NCBI GenBank assembly: GCA_016792685.1 | Contig: JAEULQ010000105.1 | Span: forward strand, 1-64,000 | Origin: Tabrizicola sp. | Lineage (GTDB): Bacteria > Pseudomonadota > Alphaproteobacteria > Rhodobacterales > Rhodobacteraceae | DNA: 64,000 nucleotides | Reading direction: 5' to 3' | Shown here: positions 1 to 8,872 of the stretch, piece after piece | Layout of the letters: each line of letters opens with the position of its first letter | Numbering within the stretch: position 1 is the stretch's first letter | Program-made: the position numbers and the translations under genes | The notes under the pieces: model-generated | The model's database searches: none | Told to the model about the DNA's origin: nothing | Seen by the model: only the letters and a program-made list of their open reading frames with translations

Positions 1-107
1 GCACCGGCTGGATTGCCGTTGTCACGACCGACGATACCATCCTGATCTTCGGCAAGGACGGCAAGCTCAGGCAGGAGATGATCATCGACTTGACAGCTTC
101 CCCTTGA
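1..107 (+). CDS. 3' end of an unrecognised protein (partial)
   Basis: Only the last 34 codons are inside the window, in frame from base 3 and ending TGA at 105-107. The tail has alternating hydrophobic residues and glycines (IAVVTTDDTILIFGKDG), as in a beta-rich domain, but I do not recognise a family. The frame was chosen because it is open to the window edge and has the GC-rich third positions of the neighbouring genes. It points in the same direction as the histidine kinase 62 bp downstream. Confidence 0.5.
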   Translation, partial: TGWIAVVTTDDTILIFGKDGKLRQEMIIDLTASP

Positions 108-169
108 CCTGATCGGTCGGCATCGGGCTAGCTTGGCATCAACTCCAGTCACCCGGTCCGACCGCCCCG

Positions 170-1855
170 ATGCTGCACCTGTCGCCATCGACCGACGCCA
201 ACGCAGACCGGCTTCGCGAGGAGATCGCGCGACAGCACGAGATTGCCACGAACGAATTCTCGCAGCGGGTCATGGCCACGGCGCTGGCATTTGCAATCTG
301 CGCCATCTTCGCGCCTGCCTGGTTGATGGGGCTGCTGTTTGCGATCAATTTCAGCGCCGAAGTGACTTGCGACCGGGCGATGAACGGGCTTGATCCGGCG
401 AAATCGCCCTGGAGATACCGGGCAGCGATCTGGGCGATGGTCACGATGGAAGCCACCCTGATGATCGGCACCGGATTGGTCTGGCTGGAGGAGAGCTCCT
501 ATGCGAAGGCGGTGGCGGTTGGCATCTCGATGGCGACCTTGCTGCATCTGAGTTCGATCCGTTCGATCCATTTGCCGATGGGATCGGCGGGCATTGCCGC
601 GGTCGGCGCTGTCGCCTTCATCTTCAACACCTACTACTGGACCAGCGCCGGCGACTGGCGCGGCCTTGTGGTCTGCACGATCACCGCATCGGCGGGCCTG
701 GGTTACGCAGCCGTCGCCATGGTTTCGAACCACAAGCTGCACCGGGCAAGCGCTGCGGCCGCCTCGGATGCGCGGGCATCGGATGCGGCAAAGGGACGGT
801 TTCTGGCGCAGATCAGCCATGAACTGCGGACCCCCCTGAACGCGGTCATCGGCCTGGGCGAGATCGAGGCCGCCAGCGCGACCGGCCAGACGCGCGAGCG
901 GCTGAAGACCATGGTCACGTCCGCCCGGGACCTTTCGGTGATGCTGGATGATGCGCTTGACTATTCGGCCCTTACCGACGGGCGTGTCCCGATTTCGCCC
1001 CGCCCGGCCGTCATCAGGTCCGAACTGGCTGCACTGGTCTTCATCTTTGAAACCCAGGCCCGCAAACAGGGGCGGGACATCCGCCTTTCCGTCGCGAAAG
1101 AGGTGCCGAAGACCCTCAGGCTGGACAGCCAGCGGCTGCGGCAGTGTCTGTCAAACCTGATCGGGAATGCGATCAAGCATGCGAGCGGCGGGCCGGTCCT
1201 GACCACGGTCGGCTATGAGGCTCCGTTTCTGGTCATCGACGTGTCGGACGAAGGCGAAGGCATCCCGGAGGAGCTGCGCGAGCGGATCTTCGAACCCTTC
1301 TTCCGCGGATCGGGCGAAAGCCCCGGCGTCGGGCTGGGTCTGGCCATCAGTCGTGCGCTGGCGCAGCAGATGGGGGGCGATCTGGTCCTGGTTCCGACGC
1401 CACGCGGCACGACATTCCGCCTTTCGGTCGAAGCCCCCGAAGTGGCCGACGCCGCGCCCAAGGCCACGACATCGGATTTCACCGGCAGGACTGTCCTTGT
1501 CGTGGACGATATTGCCACCAACCGGCTTGTGGCGGCCCAGCTGACGCTTGCGGCGGGCGCCCAGGTGGTGGAGGCCGCCAGCGGGGCGGAGGCGCTGGAA
1601 CGGTTAGAGCGCGGCGGGATCGATCTTGTCCTACTCGACATGATGATGCCCGAGATGGACGGGCAGGAGACGCTGCGCCGCATTCGTGCCCGGCCCGGCC
1701 CCCGGGTGCCGGTCGTCGCAATGACGGCCGATATCCTTGCCGCCCGGCGCGAAGCGCAGGAGGCCGAGCCGCTGGACGGGTTCCTGCCCAAGCCGATCCT
1801 GCCGGAAACCCTGCGCGCGGTCCTGGCATCGGTCCTGGCCAAGCGTGACGGATAG
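170..1855 (+). CDS. Membrane hybrid sensor histidine kinase with C-terminal receiver domain
   Basis: 561 residues. The N-terminal third (about residues 31-190) holds roughly five hydrophobic segments and no large periplasmic loop. It is followed by a HisKA box (SHELRTPLNAVIG, phospho-His at about 217), an HATPase domain with N box (N329/N333), G1 (DVSDEGEGIP near 357-366) and G2 (GVGLGLAIS near 386), and a receiver domain (about 440-558) with acidic DD pair, phospho-acceptor D490 in LVLLDMMMPEMDG and conserved K541. It probably senses a membrane or cytoplasmic cue and passes phosphate internally to the receiver. No separate response regulator or Hpt protein lies next to it, so the output partner is unknown. 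No strong ribosome binding site precedes the chosen ATG, so a start a few codons later is possible. Confidence 0.88.
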   Translation: MLHLSPSTDANADRLREEIARQHEIATNEFSQRVMATALAFAICAIFAPAWLMGLLFAINFSAEVTCDRAMNGLDPAKSPWRYRAAIWAMVTMEATLMIGTGLVWLEESSYAKAVAVGISMATLLHLSSIRSIHLPMGSAGIAAVGAVAFIFNTYYWTSAGDWRGLVVCTITASAGLGYAAVAMVSNHKLHRASAAAASDARASDAAKGRFLAQISHELRTPLNAVIGLGEIEAASATGQTRERLKTMVTSARDLSVMLDDALDYSALTDGRVPISPRPAVIRSELAALVFIFETQARKQGRDIRLSVAKEVPKTLRLDSQRLRQCLSNLIGNAIKHASGGPVLTTVGYEAPFLVIDVSDEGEGIPEELRERIFEPFFRGSGESPGVGLGLAISRALAQQMGGDLVLVPTPRGTTFRLSVEAPEVADAAPKATTSDFTGRTVLVVDDIATNRLVAAQLTLAAGAQVVEAASGAEALERLERGGIDLVLLDMMMPEMDGQETLRRIRARPGPRVPVVAMTADILAARREAQEAEPLDGFLPKPILPETLRAVLASVLAKRDG

Positions 1856-1932
1856 CGGCAGTCGATGTCGGTCTCTGACATGCCTTGGCCGGGTTTGGCG
1901 CCAAGCTCGCGTCAGGATGAAGGGGGACACCG

Positions 1933-3369
1933 ATGATCGGAGATCTTGGCGCAGCCGATGCCACAGCACTTGCCGCGATGGTGGCCCGCAAGGACGTCAG
2001 TCCGGGTGAGCTTCTGGATGCGGCCCTTGCCGCTGTCGAGGCACGGAACCCGGCCCTCAATGCCGTGGTTCTGTTGCAGGAAGGTGTGGCGCGAAAGGCG
2101 ATTGCCGATGGCCTGCCGCCCGGCCCGTTCCGCGGCGTGCCCTTCCTGATCAAGGATCTCGGGATCGAAGCGAAGGACTTTCCCTCGCACAATGGCTCGC
2201 GCCTTTTGGCCAATACGACCTACCGGCTGGATTCCGCGATATTTGAGCGGATCAAGGCGACGGGCGTGGTGACTTTCGGCCGCACGACCAGCCCCGAAGG
2301 CGGGATCGGGGCCGCCACCGAGGCCGCGGTCTATGGCGGTCCCACCCGGAACCCCTGGGGTTTGGAGCATACCTCCGGCGGTTCGTCAGGCGGCGCAGGC
2401 GCTGCTGTCGCGGCGGGGATCGTGGCCTTTGCCCATGGCTCAGACGGCGGTGGATCGGTGCGGATACCGGCCTCGTCCTGCGGGCTCTTCGGCTTCAAGC
2501 CGACGCGGGCCCGTCTTCCCGATGGCCCCTATGCGGGTGAGGGTTGGGCAGGAATGGCGATTGACGGGTTCCTGACACGCTCGGTCCGGGACACGGCGGT
2601 GATGCTTGATGCTTGCGAAGGCGCGGACCTTGGCGCGCCCTATTGGGCACCGCCCCTTGACCGGGGCCATGCCGCCGCCATCAGCCGCCCACCCCGGCGC
2701 CTGCGGGTGGGCATCTGCGACACGACGCTGACGGGCGAGGCGATCCATCCCGAGGTCGCAGAGGCCGTCCGCGCCACGGGTCGGCTGCTGGAAGCCTTGG
2801 GGCATCAGGTGGAGCCGTCCCGCCCAAAGGCCGATGTGCCGATGATGATGCGGGCCTGGACTGATATCGTCGGGATTGGCACGGCGCTGTCAATCCGTTC
2901 GAAGATCGGCGACCGGGCACCGCGCGAGGACGAAGTCGAAGGCGTTGGCCGCGGGGCCTGGGCCTATGCCCGGACCTTGCATCCGACGCGCTATCTTGAA
3001 GCCGTGGGCGAGATCCACGTCTTTGGCCGCCAGATGGCGCGGTACTTTGACGAGGGGCCGGACATCCTGTTGTCGGCCACGCTTGCCGAGCCTCCGGCGA
3101 AGGTTGGCCGGTTCAGCCATCTGACCGAAGACTATGTCGCCTATCGCACTGGCCCGGAAGGCATTTTTGCCTACTCGCCCTTCTGTGCTATCTTCAATGC
3201 CAGTGGTCAGCCTGCCGCCTCGTTGCCGCTGGGCTGGTCGCAATCCGGCTTGCCGATCGGGGTCCATCTGGCTGCGGCTTTCGGCCAGGACGAGCTTTTG
3301 ATCAGCCTCTGCGCGGAAATCGAGCAGGCCGCGCCCTGGGCAGGGAAACGGGCGCCGATGGCCGGTTGA
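1933..3369 (+). CDS. Amidase, amidase-signature (AS) family
   Basis: 478 residues, the usual length for AS amidases (GatA/AtzF/aliphatic and aryl amidases). The Ser-cisSer-Lys machinery is visible: K74 in the FLIKD motif, S151 in the GGSSGG loop and nucleophile S175 in [10 protein letters not shown]. The ATG at 1933 follows an AAGGGGG ribosome binding site. The gene ends 66 bp before the polyamine-type ABC operon, and a second AS amidase sits at the far end of that operon. The likely role is hydrolysis of an imported amide, but the substrate cannot be read from sequence. It is not GatA: no gatB or gatC is nearby. Confidence 0.85.
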   Translation: MIGDLGAADATALAAMVARKDVSPGELLDAALAAVEARNPALNAVVLLQEGVARKAIADGLPPGPFRGVPFLIKDLGIEAKDFPSHNGSRLLANTTYRLDSAIFERIKATGVVTFGRTTSPEGGIGAATEAAVYGGPTRNPWGLEHTSGGSSGGAGAAVAAGIVAFAHGSDGGGSVRIPASSCGLFGFKPTRARLPDGPYAGEGWAGMAIDGFLTRSVRDTAVMLDACEGADLGAPYWAPPLDRGHAAAISRPPRRLRVGICDTTLTGEAIHPEVAEAVRATGRLLEALGHQVEPSRPKADVPMMMRAWTDIVGIGTALSIRSKIGDRAPREDEVEGVGRGAWAYARTLHPTRYLEAVGEIHVFGRQMARYFDEGPDILLSATLAEPPAKVGRFSHLTEDYVAYRTGPEGIFAYSPFCAIFNASGQPAASLPLGWSQSGLPIGVHLAAAFGQDELLISLCAEIEQAAPWAGKRAPMAG

Positions 3370-3412
3370 GAAAAAGGAATCGCTTGCGGGGAATAAAAGT
3401 TTCCGACCAATA

Positions 3413-3420
3413 TGATCAAA
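3413..3420 (+). promoter_or_regulatory. TGATCAAA element upstream of the first polyamine-type ABC operon
   Basis: CAATATGATCAAA sits just upstream of the ribosome binding site of the ATPase gene. The same core occurs at 52436-52443 (CAATCTGATCAAA) and 56587-56594 (TTTTGATCAAAT), ahead of the other two polyamine-related units in the window. The palindromic core TGATCA is what a dimeric regulator would bind. This is an inference from recurrence; no regulator gene is in the window. Confidence 0.35.
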
Positions 3421-3434
3421 AGCCGGGGGCGGAA

Positions 3435-4511
3435 ATGGGGGAAACCGTGTCAGCTGAGGTGACCATCTCTGCCCGCAATGTCGTCAAGGCCTTCGGGCAA
3501 GGCGCAAGTGTGGTCCGGGCGCTAGACGATGTCTCGGTGGACATCCGGCGCGGAGAATTCTTCACACTGCTTGGTCCTTCCGGCTGCGGCAAGACCACGC
3601 TTCTGCGCCTGATCGCCGGCTTCGAGATGCCGACAGACGGCCAGATCCTGCTGGACGGCGCCGACATCACCACGCTGCCACCGAACCGGCGACCGGTGAA
3701 TACGGTCTTTCAGAGCTATGCCCTGTTCCCGCACCTGACCGTGGCGCAGAACGTCGCCTTCGGGCTGGAAATGCTGGGCAAGCCAGCCGCCGAAGTGAAG
3801 GCAAGGACGGCCGAGATGCTGGCCCTCGTAAAGCTTGAGGCGATGGCCGGCCGGAGGACCAGCCAGCTGTCGGGCGGGCAACAGCAGCGGGTGGCTTTGG
3901 CCCGCGCCTTGGCACCACAGCCAAAGGTGCTGCTTCTGGACGAGCCGCTCAGCGCGCTGGACCTGAAGCTGCGCAAGGAAATGCAGATCGAACTGAAGCG
4001 GCTGCAGCTGGAAACCGGGATTACCTTTGTCTTCGTGACGCATGACCAGGAAGAAGCCCTGACGATGTCCGACCGCATCGCGGTGATGAGTGCGGGGAAG
4101 ATCCAGCAGGTGGGCAGCGCCAAGGATATCTACATCCATCCGAAGAACCGCTTCGTCGCCAGCTTCATCGGCGAGACGAACTTCCTGACCGGCGCGGCCG
4201 AGGACAACACCCTGCGACTGCCGACGGGTGAAAGGATCGACGTGCGGGGGATGAAGGCGGGCGGAAATGCCACTGTCAGCGTCCGGCCCGAGCAGTTGCG
4301 CCTTGGTACACCGCAGGATGGAGGCCTGCAGGCCAAGGTGACGGCGCTGGTCTACTTCGGTACGGACACGCATTGCCATCTGGAGCTGGCCGACGGGACC
4401 GGCATCGTGGCGCGGTTGCAAAGCCCTGCCTCGGGCGAGGCGGGGCTGAGCGAGGGGCAGACCGTCGGCATCCGCTTTGCCGAAGGTGCTGTCCAGCGGG
4501 TGGAAGACTGA
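3435..4511 (+). CDS. potA: ABC transporter ATP-binding protein, PotA (spermidine/putrescine) type
   Basis: 358 residues from the ATG at 3435, which has a GGGGGCGG ribosome binding site; the frame is open back to 3366 but that would overlap the amidase. Walker A GPSGCGKT (47-54), signature LSGGQQQR (about 145), Walker B VLLLDEP (about 165) and switch His in VTHDQEEA (about 203) are all present, followed by a C-terminal TOBE-like regulatory domain of about 120 residues. It energises uptake through the two permeases downstream. The stop overlaps the next start (ATGA). Family members import spermidine, putrescine or other cationic or amide compounds, so the symbol describes the type rather than proven substrate. 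Confidence 0.85.
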   Translation: MGETVSAEVTISARNVVKAFGQGASVVRALDDVSVDIRRGEFFTLLGPSGCGKTTLLRLIAGFEMPTDGQILLDGADITTLPPNRRPVNTVFQSYALFPHLTVAQNVAFGLEMLGKPAAEVKARTAEMLALVKLEAMAGRRTSQLSGGQQQRVALARALAPQPKVLLLDEPLSALDLKLRKEMQIELKRLQLETGITFVFVTHDQEEALTMSDRIAVMSAGKIQQVGSAKDIYIHPKNRFVASFIGETNFLTGAAEDNTLRLPTGERIDVRGMKAGGNATVSVRPEQLRLGTPQDGGLQAKVTALVYFGTDTHCHLELADGTGIVARLQSPASGEAGLSEGQTVGIRFAEGAVQRVED

Positions 4512-5425
4512 TGAGCCCCGCCGAGGAACAGGCCGTCAAGACCTCGGCCCGCAACGGGTGGCTCCTCTCGGCCCCCGCGCTGATCATGTTGGCACTGGCG
4601 GCTGCGGGGCCGCTGCTGATCGTCGTCTACTATTCCTTCCTGACCGCAAACGACACCGGCGGCGTGATCCGCGAATTCTCGCTTGAGGGCTGGAAGGGCG
4701 TGTTCCTGACCTATGACATCTTCGAGGAACGCTACGCGCTGGCCGATGCGCATCTGACGATCTTCTGGCGATCCGTCTGGCTGTCGCTGGCCACGACGGC
4801 GCTGACCTTCGCCATAGGCTTCCCGACCGCCTGGTTCATCGCGACCCGGCCCGCCACCCAACGGGCAATGTGGCTGTTCCTGATCACCATTCCCTTCTGG
4901 ACCAACCTGCTGATCCGCACATTCGCGATCAACGAGGTGATCCGGAACGAAGGGATTCTGAACACCATGCTCCTTTGGCTGGGGGTGATCGATGCGCCCC
5001 TGCAGATCGTCTACACCGAGACGGCCGTCCTGATCGGGATGACCTATGTCTACCTTCCACTCATGGTGCTGCCGCTCTACGCCACGATCGAGCGCTTCGA
5101 CATGCGGCTTCTCGAAGCGTCCTACGACCTTTACGCCAGCCGATGGCACACCTTGCGGCGGGTGATCCTTCCCATCGTCAAGCCAGGGATCATCGCGGGC
5201 TCGATCCTGGTCTTCGTGCCCTCGCTTGGCGCCTATGTGACCCCGCGCATCCTCGGGGGTGGCAAGAAGATGATGCTTGGCAATTTCATCGAGCTGCAAT
5301 TCCTGCAGGGCAAGAACTGGCCCTTGGGTGCGGCACTGTCCGTCCTGCTTCTGATCATCGTGATGGCGGCACTCCTGGTCTATGTGCGGGTCGCAAACCG
5401 GGATCGGGGGGCAGGCCATGGCTGA
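4511..5425 (+). CDS. potB: ABC transporter permease, PotB type
   Basis: 304 residues starting at the ATG that overlaps the ATPase stop (ATGA at 4508-4511 context). About six membrane segments with the EAA-type cytoplasmic loop (EASYDLYASRWHTLRRVILPIVKPGI) that docks on the ATPase. The N-terminus is a cytoplasmic stretch then a long hydrophobic segment from about residue 17. It forms the transmembrane channel with the following PotC-type protein, whose start lies inside this gene's last codons. Confidence 0.85.
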   Translation: MSPAEEQAVKTSARNGWLLSAPALIMLALAAAGPLLIVVYYSFLTANDTGGVIREFSLEGWKGVFLTYDIFEERYALADAHLTIFWRSVWLSLATTALTFAIGFPTAWFIATRPATQRAMWLFLITIPFWTNLLIRTFAINEVIRNEGILNTMLLWLGVIDAPLQIVYTETAVLIGMTYVYLPLMVLPLYATIERFDMRLLEASYDLYASRWHTLRRVILPIVKPGIIAGSILVFVPSLGAYVTPRILGGGKKMMLGNFIELQFLQGKNWPLGAALSVLLLIIVMAALLVYVRVANRDRGAGHG

Positions 5426-6221
5426 GCGCGGTTTCGAGATATCCCGACTGCCCGGCTTTGCCACCATCGCAATCGCCGCCTTCGTGATCCTTTATCTGCC
5501 CATCGTCACGCTCGTCATCTTTTCGTTCAACGATTCCAACTCGGTCGCGGTCTGGGGCGGGTTTTCGCTGCATTGGTATGCCGATGCCTGGGCCAATGAC
5601 GACGTGAAGGCGGCAACCATGCGGTCGCTGATCATCGGGGTCTCGGCTGCGGTCCTCTCGACGACGCTGGCCACGCTGGCCGCGCTTGGAACGACACGGC
5701 GCAAGGCGTTCAAGGGCCAGACCTTCATCTACGTCATGATCAACCAGCCGCTGATGGTGCCGGAAATCGTGACCGCCGTGGCACTTCTGATCTTCTTCGG
5801 GATCATCAAGGTTGCGACCGGCTATCAGGGCCTGGGCTACCTGATCGCCGCCCATACCGCCTTCTGCATCCCCTTCGCCTATCTGCCGATCCGGGCGCGT
5901 CTGGAAAGCATGGACCTCAGCCTCGAGACAGCGGCGGCGGACCTCTATGCCTCGCCCTGGGCCACGTTCCGGCGGGTCACGCTGCCCCTTCTTGCACCCG
6001 GCATCATGGCGGGGGCGATGCTTGCTTTCGTCATCAGTCTTGATGATGTGGTGATCACCGAATTCGTGAAATCAGGTGGGCAAGACACGCTGCCGACCTA
6101 CATGCTGGGCCAGCTTCGCCGGGCCTTCACGCCCGAGGTCAACGCGATCTCGACCATGCTTCTGGGGGTGACGGTGGTCATGCTTACCGCCTTCTTCCTC
6201 CTGACACGCAAGAAAGACTGA
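5418..6221 (+). CDS. potC: ABC transporter permease, PotC type
   Basis: 267 residues from the ATG at 5418, preceded by a GGGGGGCAGG ribosome binding site and overlapping the PotB-type gene by 8 bp; an earlier in-frame start at 5382 is less likely. Six predicted membrane helices and an EAA loop (ETAAADLYASPWATFRRVTLPLLAPGI). Second half of the channel. The 22 bp gap to the binding-protein gene and its own good ribosome binding site indicate one operon. Confidence 0.85.
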   Translation: MAERGFEISRLPGFATIAIAAFVILYLPIVTLVIFSFNDSNSVAVWGGFSLHWYADAWANDDVKAATMRSLIIGVSAAVLSTTLATLAALGTTRRKAFKGQTFIYVMINQPLMVPEIVTAVALLIFFGIIKVATGYQGLGYLIAAHTAFCIPFAYLPIRARLESMDLSLETAAADLYASPWATFRRVTLPLLAPGIMAGAMLAFVISLDDVVITEFVKSGGQDTLPTYMLGQLRRAFTPEVNAISTMLLGVTVVMLTAFFLLTRKKD

Positions 6222-6243
6222 CAACCAAACGGGGAGACGACTG

Positions 6244-7272
6244 ATGAGATACCTACTGTCCGCGACCGCAATGATGCTTGCCTCGGCAACGCTGGCCGCA
6301 GCCGAGGGCCAATTGCAGCTTTACAACTGGGGCAACTACACCAGCCCCGAGCTTCTGGAGAAGTTCGAGAAAGAGACGGGCATCAAGGTTACCGTCACCG
6401 ACTATGACAGCAACGACGTGGCACTGGCCAAGGTCGAGGCCGGCGGGTCGGGCTTCGACCTCGTGGTGCCCTCGGCCAACTACGTGCCGATCTGGATCGA
6501 AAAGGGGCTGATCGTCGAACTGGACAACTCCAAGCTCGCGAACAAGGGCAACATCGCCCCCGAATGGCAGGATGTGGCCTGGGATCCGGGCCGCAAGTTC
6601 ACCATCCCGTGGCAGTGGGGCTCGACCGGCATCGCGGTGAACACGAAGATCTATGGCGGCGATATCAATACCTCGGCCGTCTTCCTTGAGGTTCCGCCCG
6701 AGCTTGTCGGCAAGATCAACGTCGTGCCGGAGATGAACGACATCGTCAGCCTGGCCACGATGTATGTCGGCGGCGAGCCCTGCAGCGAAGACGCAGAAGT
6801 GATGAAGAAGGCGCGCGACCTGCTCTTGGCGGCCAAGCCGAACTGGCTTTCCATGGATTATGGCGCGACCGAGCGGCTGTCGAACGGCGACTGGGCGGCC
6901 AGTGTGAACTGGAACGGGTCCACGATGCGGGTCCGCCTGAATACCAATGGCGATGTGCAGTACGGCTATCCCAAGGAAGGCTATCCGCTGTTCATGGATT
7001 CGGTCGCGCTGCTGAAGGACGCCACCAATGTCGAGGAAGCCTACAAGTTCCTGGACTTCATCATGCTGCCGGAAAACGCCGCGCTGATCTCGAACTTCGC
7101 GCGCTATGCGAACGGGATTTCGGGGTCGGAAGCCTTCATGGACGCAGAAATGACCGGCGCACCCGAGGTGATGATTCCGGAAGAGCACAAGGCGAACGGC
7201 GTGTTCCTGCCGACCTGCACCGGCAAGTCGCTGGACTACATCTCGGCAATCTGGACCGAGCTGCAGAAGTAA
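6244..7272 (+). CDS. potD: Periplasmic polyamine-type substrate-binding protein, PotD/PotF family
   Basis: 342 residues with a Sec signal peptide (hydrophobic segment to about residue 19, AxA site before EGQLQ). The mature N-terminus LQLYNWGNYTSPELLEKFEKETGIKV is the classical start of the PotD/PotF fold, and WQWGSTGI and the DYGATERLSNGDWAASVNWNG block match the ligand-cleft regions of the family. It captures substrate in the periplasm for the upstream permeases. Exact ligand uncertain (putrescine, spermidine or another amine). Strong hairpins follow the stop. Confidence 0.85.
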   Translation: MRYLLSATAMMLASATLAAAEGQLQLYNWGNYTSPELLEKFEKETGIKVTVTDYDSNDVALAKVEAGGSGFDLVVPSANYVPIWIEKGLIVELDNSKLANKGNIAPEWQDVAWDPGRKFTIPWQWGSTGIAVNTKIYGGDINTSAVFLEVPPELVGKINVVPEMNDIVSLATMYVGGEPCSEDAEVMKKARDLLLAAKPNWLSMDYGATERLSNGDWAASVNWNGSTMRVRLNTNGDVQYGYPKEGYPLFMDSVALLKDATNVEEAYKFLDFIMLPENAALISNFARYANGISGSEAFMDAEMTGAPEVMIPEEHKANGVFLPTCTGKSLDYISAIWTELQK

Positions 7273-7319
7273 GGGACGCGTTTCAAATTGCGTCCCGGGG
7301 CCGACAGCGGCCCCGGGAC
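7273..7319 (+). terminator. Overlapping hairpins after the PotD-type gene (intercistronic attenuator or terminator)
   Basis: A perfect 12-bp stem (7292-7303 with 7308-7319, loop ACAG) lies 19 bp after the stop. An alternative 7-bp stem (GGGACGC 7273-7279 with GCGTCCC 7290-7296) uses bases of the same left arm, so the two cannot coexist. There is no U-tract. Such structures often stabilise the binding-protein message or reduce readthrough, here into the second amidase. Confidence 0.5.
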
Positions 7320-7407
7320 ATGCCTTTCGTGGCGCAGTCATCTGCCAGCGCTGGAGGGGGGCGCCCTGCCCCCAGGACCTTCAAGGATATTTGCGGAAGG
7401 GAAAGCC

Positions 7408-8814
7408 ATGCTGGAATGGTCGGCATCGGACCTGTCGCGCGCCATCCATGCGCGGAAAGTGGCACCCTCCGAAGTGATGGCGGCCTGGCTTGCGCAGGTC
7501 CAGGCGGTGAACGGGGCGGTCAATGCCCTGGTTTCACTGCGCGATCCCGATGAGCTCATGGCCGAGGCGCGTGCCCTGGATGATGCGCCTCCTTCGGGCT
7601 GGCTGCATGGAATTCCGCTGCCGGTGAAGGATCTTGTGGCGACCAAGGGCCTGCGCACCACCTGGGGCTCGCCGCTTTGGCGGGACCATGTGCCCCTGTC
7701 GGACGACATCCTTGCCGCACGGATGCGTGCAGCGGGGGCGATCTTTCCGGCCAAGACCAACGTGCCGGAATGGGGCCAGGGGTCGCACAGCTTCAACCCC
7801 GTCTTCGGGGTGACGCGGAACCCCTATGACGTGACGCGCAGTGCTGGGGGGTCGTCCGGCGGGGCGGCGGCGGCGCTGGCCACGCGGATGGCCTGGGTCG
7901 CGGACGGGTCGGACATGATGGGAAGCCTGCGCAATCCAGCGGGGTTCTGCAACGTCTATGGCTTCCGCCCGACCTGGGGCCTGGTGCCCACCGATGCCGA
8001 GGGCGACACTTACCTTTCTACCCTGTCGACCGAGGGGCCGATGGCCCGGACGATCGAGGATATCGCGCGCCTTCTGCTGGTCCAGGCCGGCGAGAACCCG
8101 GAAACCCCCTTCCCGCGCCAGCTGCCCGACGTGTTGACCGGGCTTGAACGCGGGGTGAAGGGCTTGCGTATCGGCTGGCTGGGTGATTGGGGCGGGGCCT
8201 ATCCGATGGAGGCTGGAATCCTGGACGCCTGCATGGGTGGCCTGCGGGTTCTGGAAGACCTTGGTGCGGTGGTCGAACCCCTGCCCCCGCCCTTCCCGGC
8301 GGAAAAGCTCTGGTCGTCCTGGGTGACCCTGCGCGCGATGCTGAATGCGGGGGGAAAGCGTTCGCTGGCGGAAGACCCGTCAAAGCGCGCCCAGACCAAG
8401 CCCGAGACGATCTGGGAAATCGAGCAGGGGCTGGGCCTTACCGCCCAGGCGGTCTATGCGGCTAGCGAGGTCCGCAGCCGCTGGCACGCCCACGCCGCGC
8501 GCCTGTTCCGCCGGTTCGATGCCCTGGTCCTTCCCACGGCTCAGGTCTGGCCCTTCCCGGCCGACTGGCGCTGGCCGGAGGCGATCGCGGGTCGCAAGAT
8601 GGACACCTATCACCGCTGGATGGAGGTCGTGGTCTCGGCCAGCCTCATCGGCCTGCCTGCCCTGTCCGTCCCGGTCGGCTTCAGTGCAGAGGGCCTGCCC
8701 TCGGGCATGCAGATCATCGGGCGCTCGGGGGATGATGCCGGCGTGCTGGCCATCGGCCAAGCCTATCACCGGGCCACCGAATGGCCGCAGAAGCGCCCGC
8801 CGGTTCTGGCCTAA
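7408..8814 (+). CDS. Amidase, amidase-signature family (second copy flanking the ABC operon)
   Basis: 468 residues from the ATG at 7408, which follows a GGAAGGGAA ribosome binding site; the open frame extends upstream to 7288 without one. Catalytic Lys at about 74 (LPVKDL), GGSSGG loop near 147-152 and nucleophile Ser at about 173 in GSDMMGSLRNPA. The residues before the nucleophile (DMMGS) differ from the usual DTGGS, which is seen in a subgroup of AS amidases. Same strand as the transporter, so probably co-transcribed; likely cleaves an amide imported by it. Only distantly similar to the first amidase at 1933. Confidence 0.83.
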   Translation: MLEWSASDLSRAIHARKVAPSEVMAAWLAQVQAVNGAVNALVSLRDPDELMAEARALDDAPPSGWLHGIPLPVKDLVATKGLRTTWGSPLWRDHVPLSDDILAARMRAAGAIFPAKTNVPEWGQGSHSFNPVFGVTRNPYDVTRSAGGSSGGAAAALATRMAWVADGSDMMGSLRNPAGFCNVYGFRPTWGLVPTDAEGDTYLSTLSTEGPMARTIEDIARLLLVQAGENPETPFPRQLPDVLTGLERGVKGLRIGWLGDWGGAYPMEAGILDACMGGLRVLEDLGAVVEPLPPPFPAEKLWSSWVTLRAMLNAGGKRSLAEDPSKRAQTKPETIWEIEQGLGLTAQAVYAASEVRSRWHAHAARLFRRFDALVLPTAQVWPFPADWRWPEAIAGRKMDTYHRWMEVVVSASLIGLPALSVPVGFSAEGLPSGMQIIGRSGDDAGVLAIGQAYHRATEWPQKRPPVLA

Positions 8815-8872
8815 GGCCCAGGATCGTCGCGCTGCGTGCCGGCTGTCAGTTGACGGCTTGCACCGTCGGAGG

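Noticed and set aside
3366-3434. Longer N-terminus of the PotA-type protein
   Set aside because: Would overlap the amidase stop and adds an Arg/Lys-rich stretch absent from the family; the ATG at 3435 has the ribosome binding site.
4352-5467. A 371-codon minus-strand frame opposite the first permease
   Set aside because: Shadow of PotB-type gene; charged Gln/His/Asp composition typical of antisense frames here.
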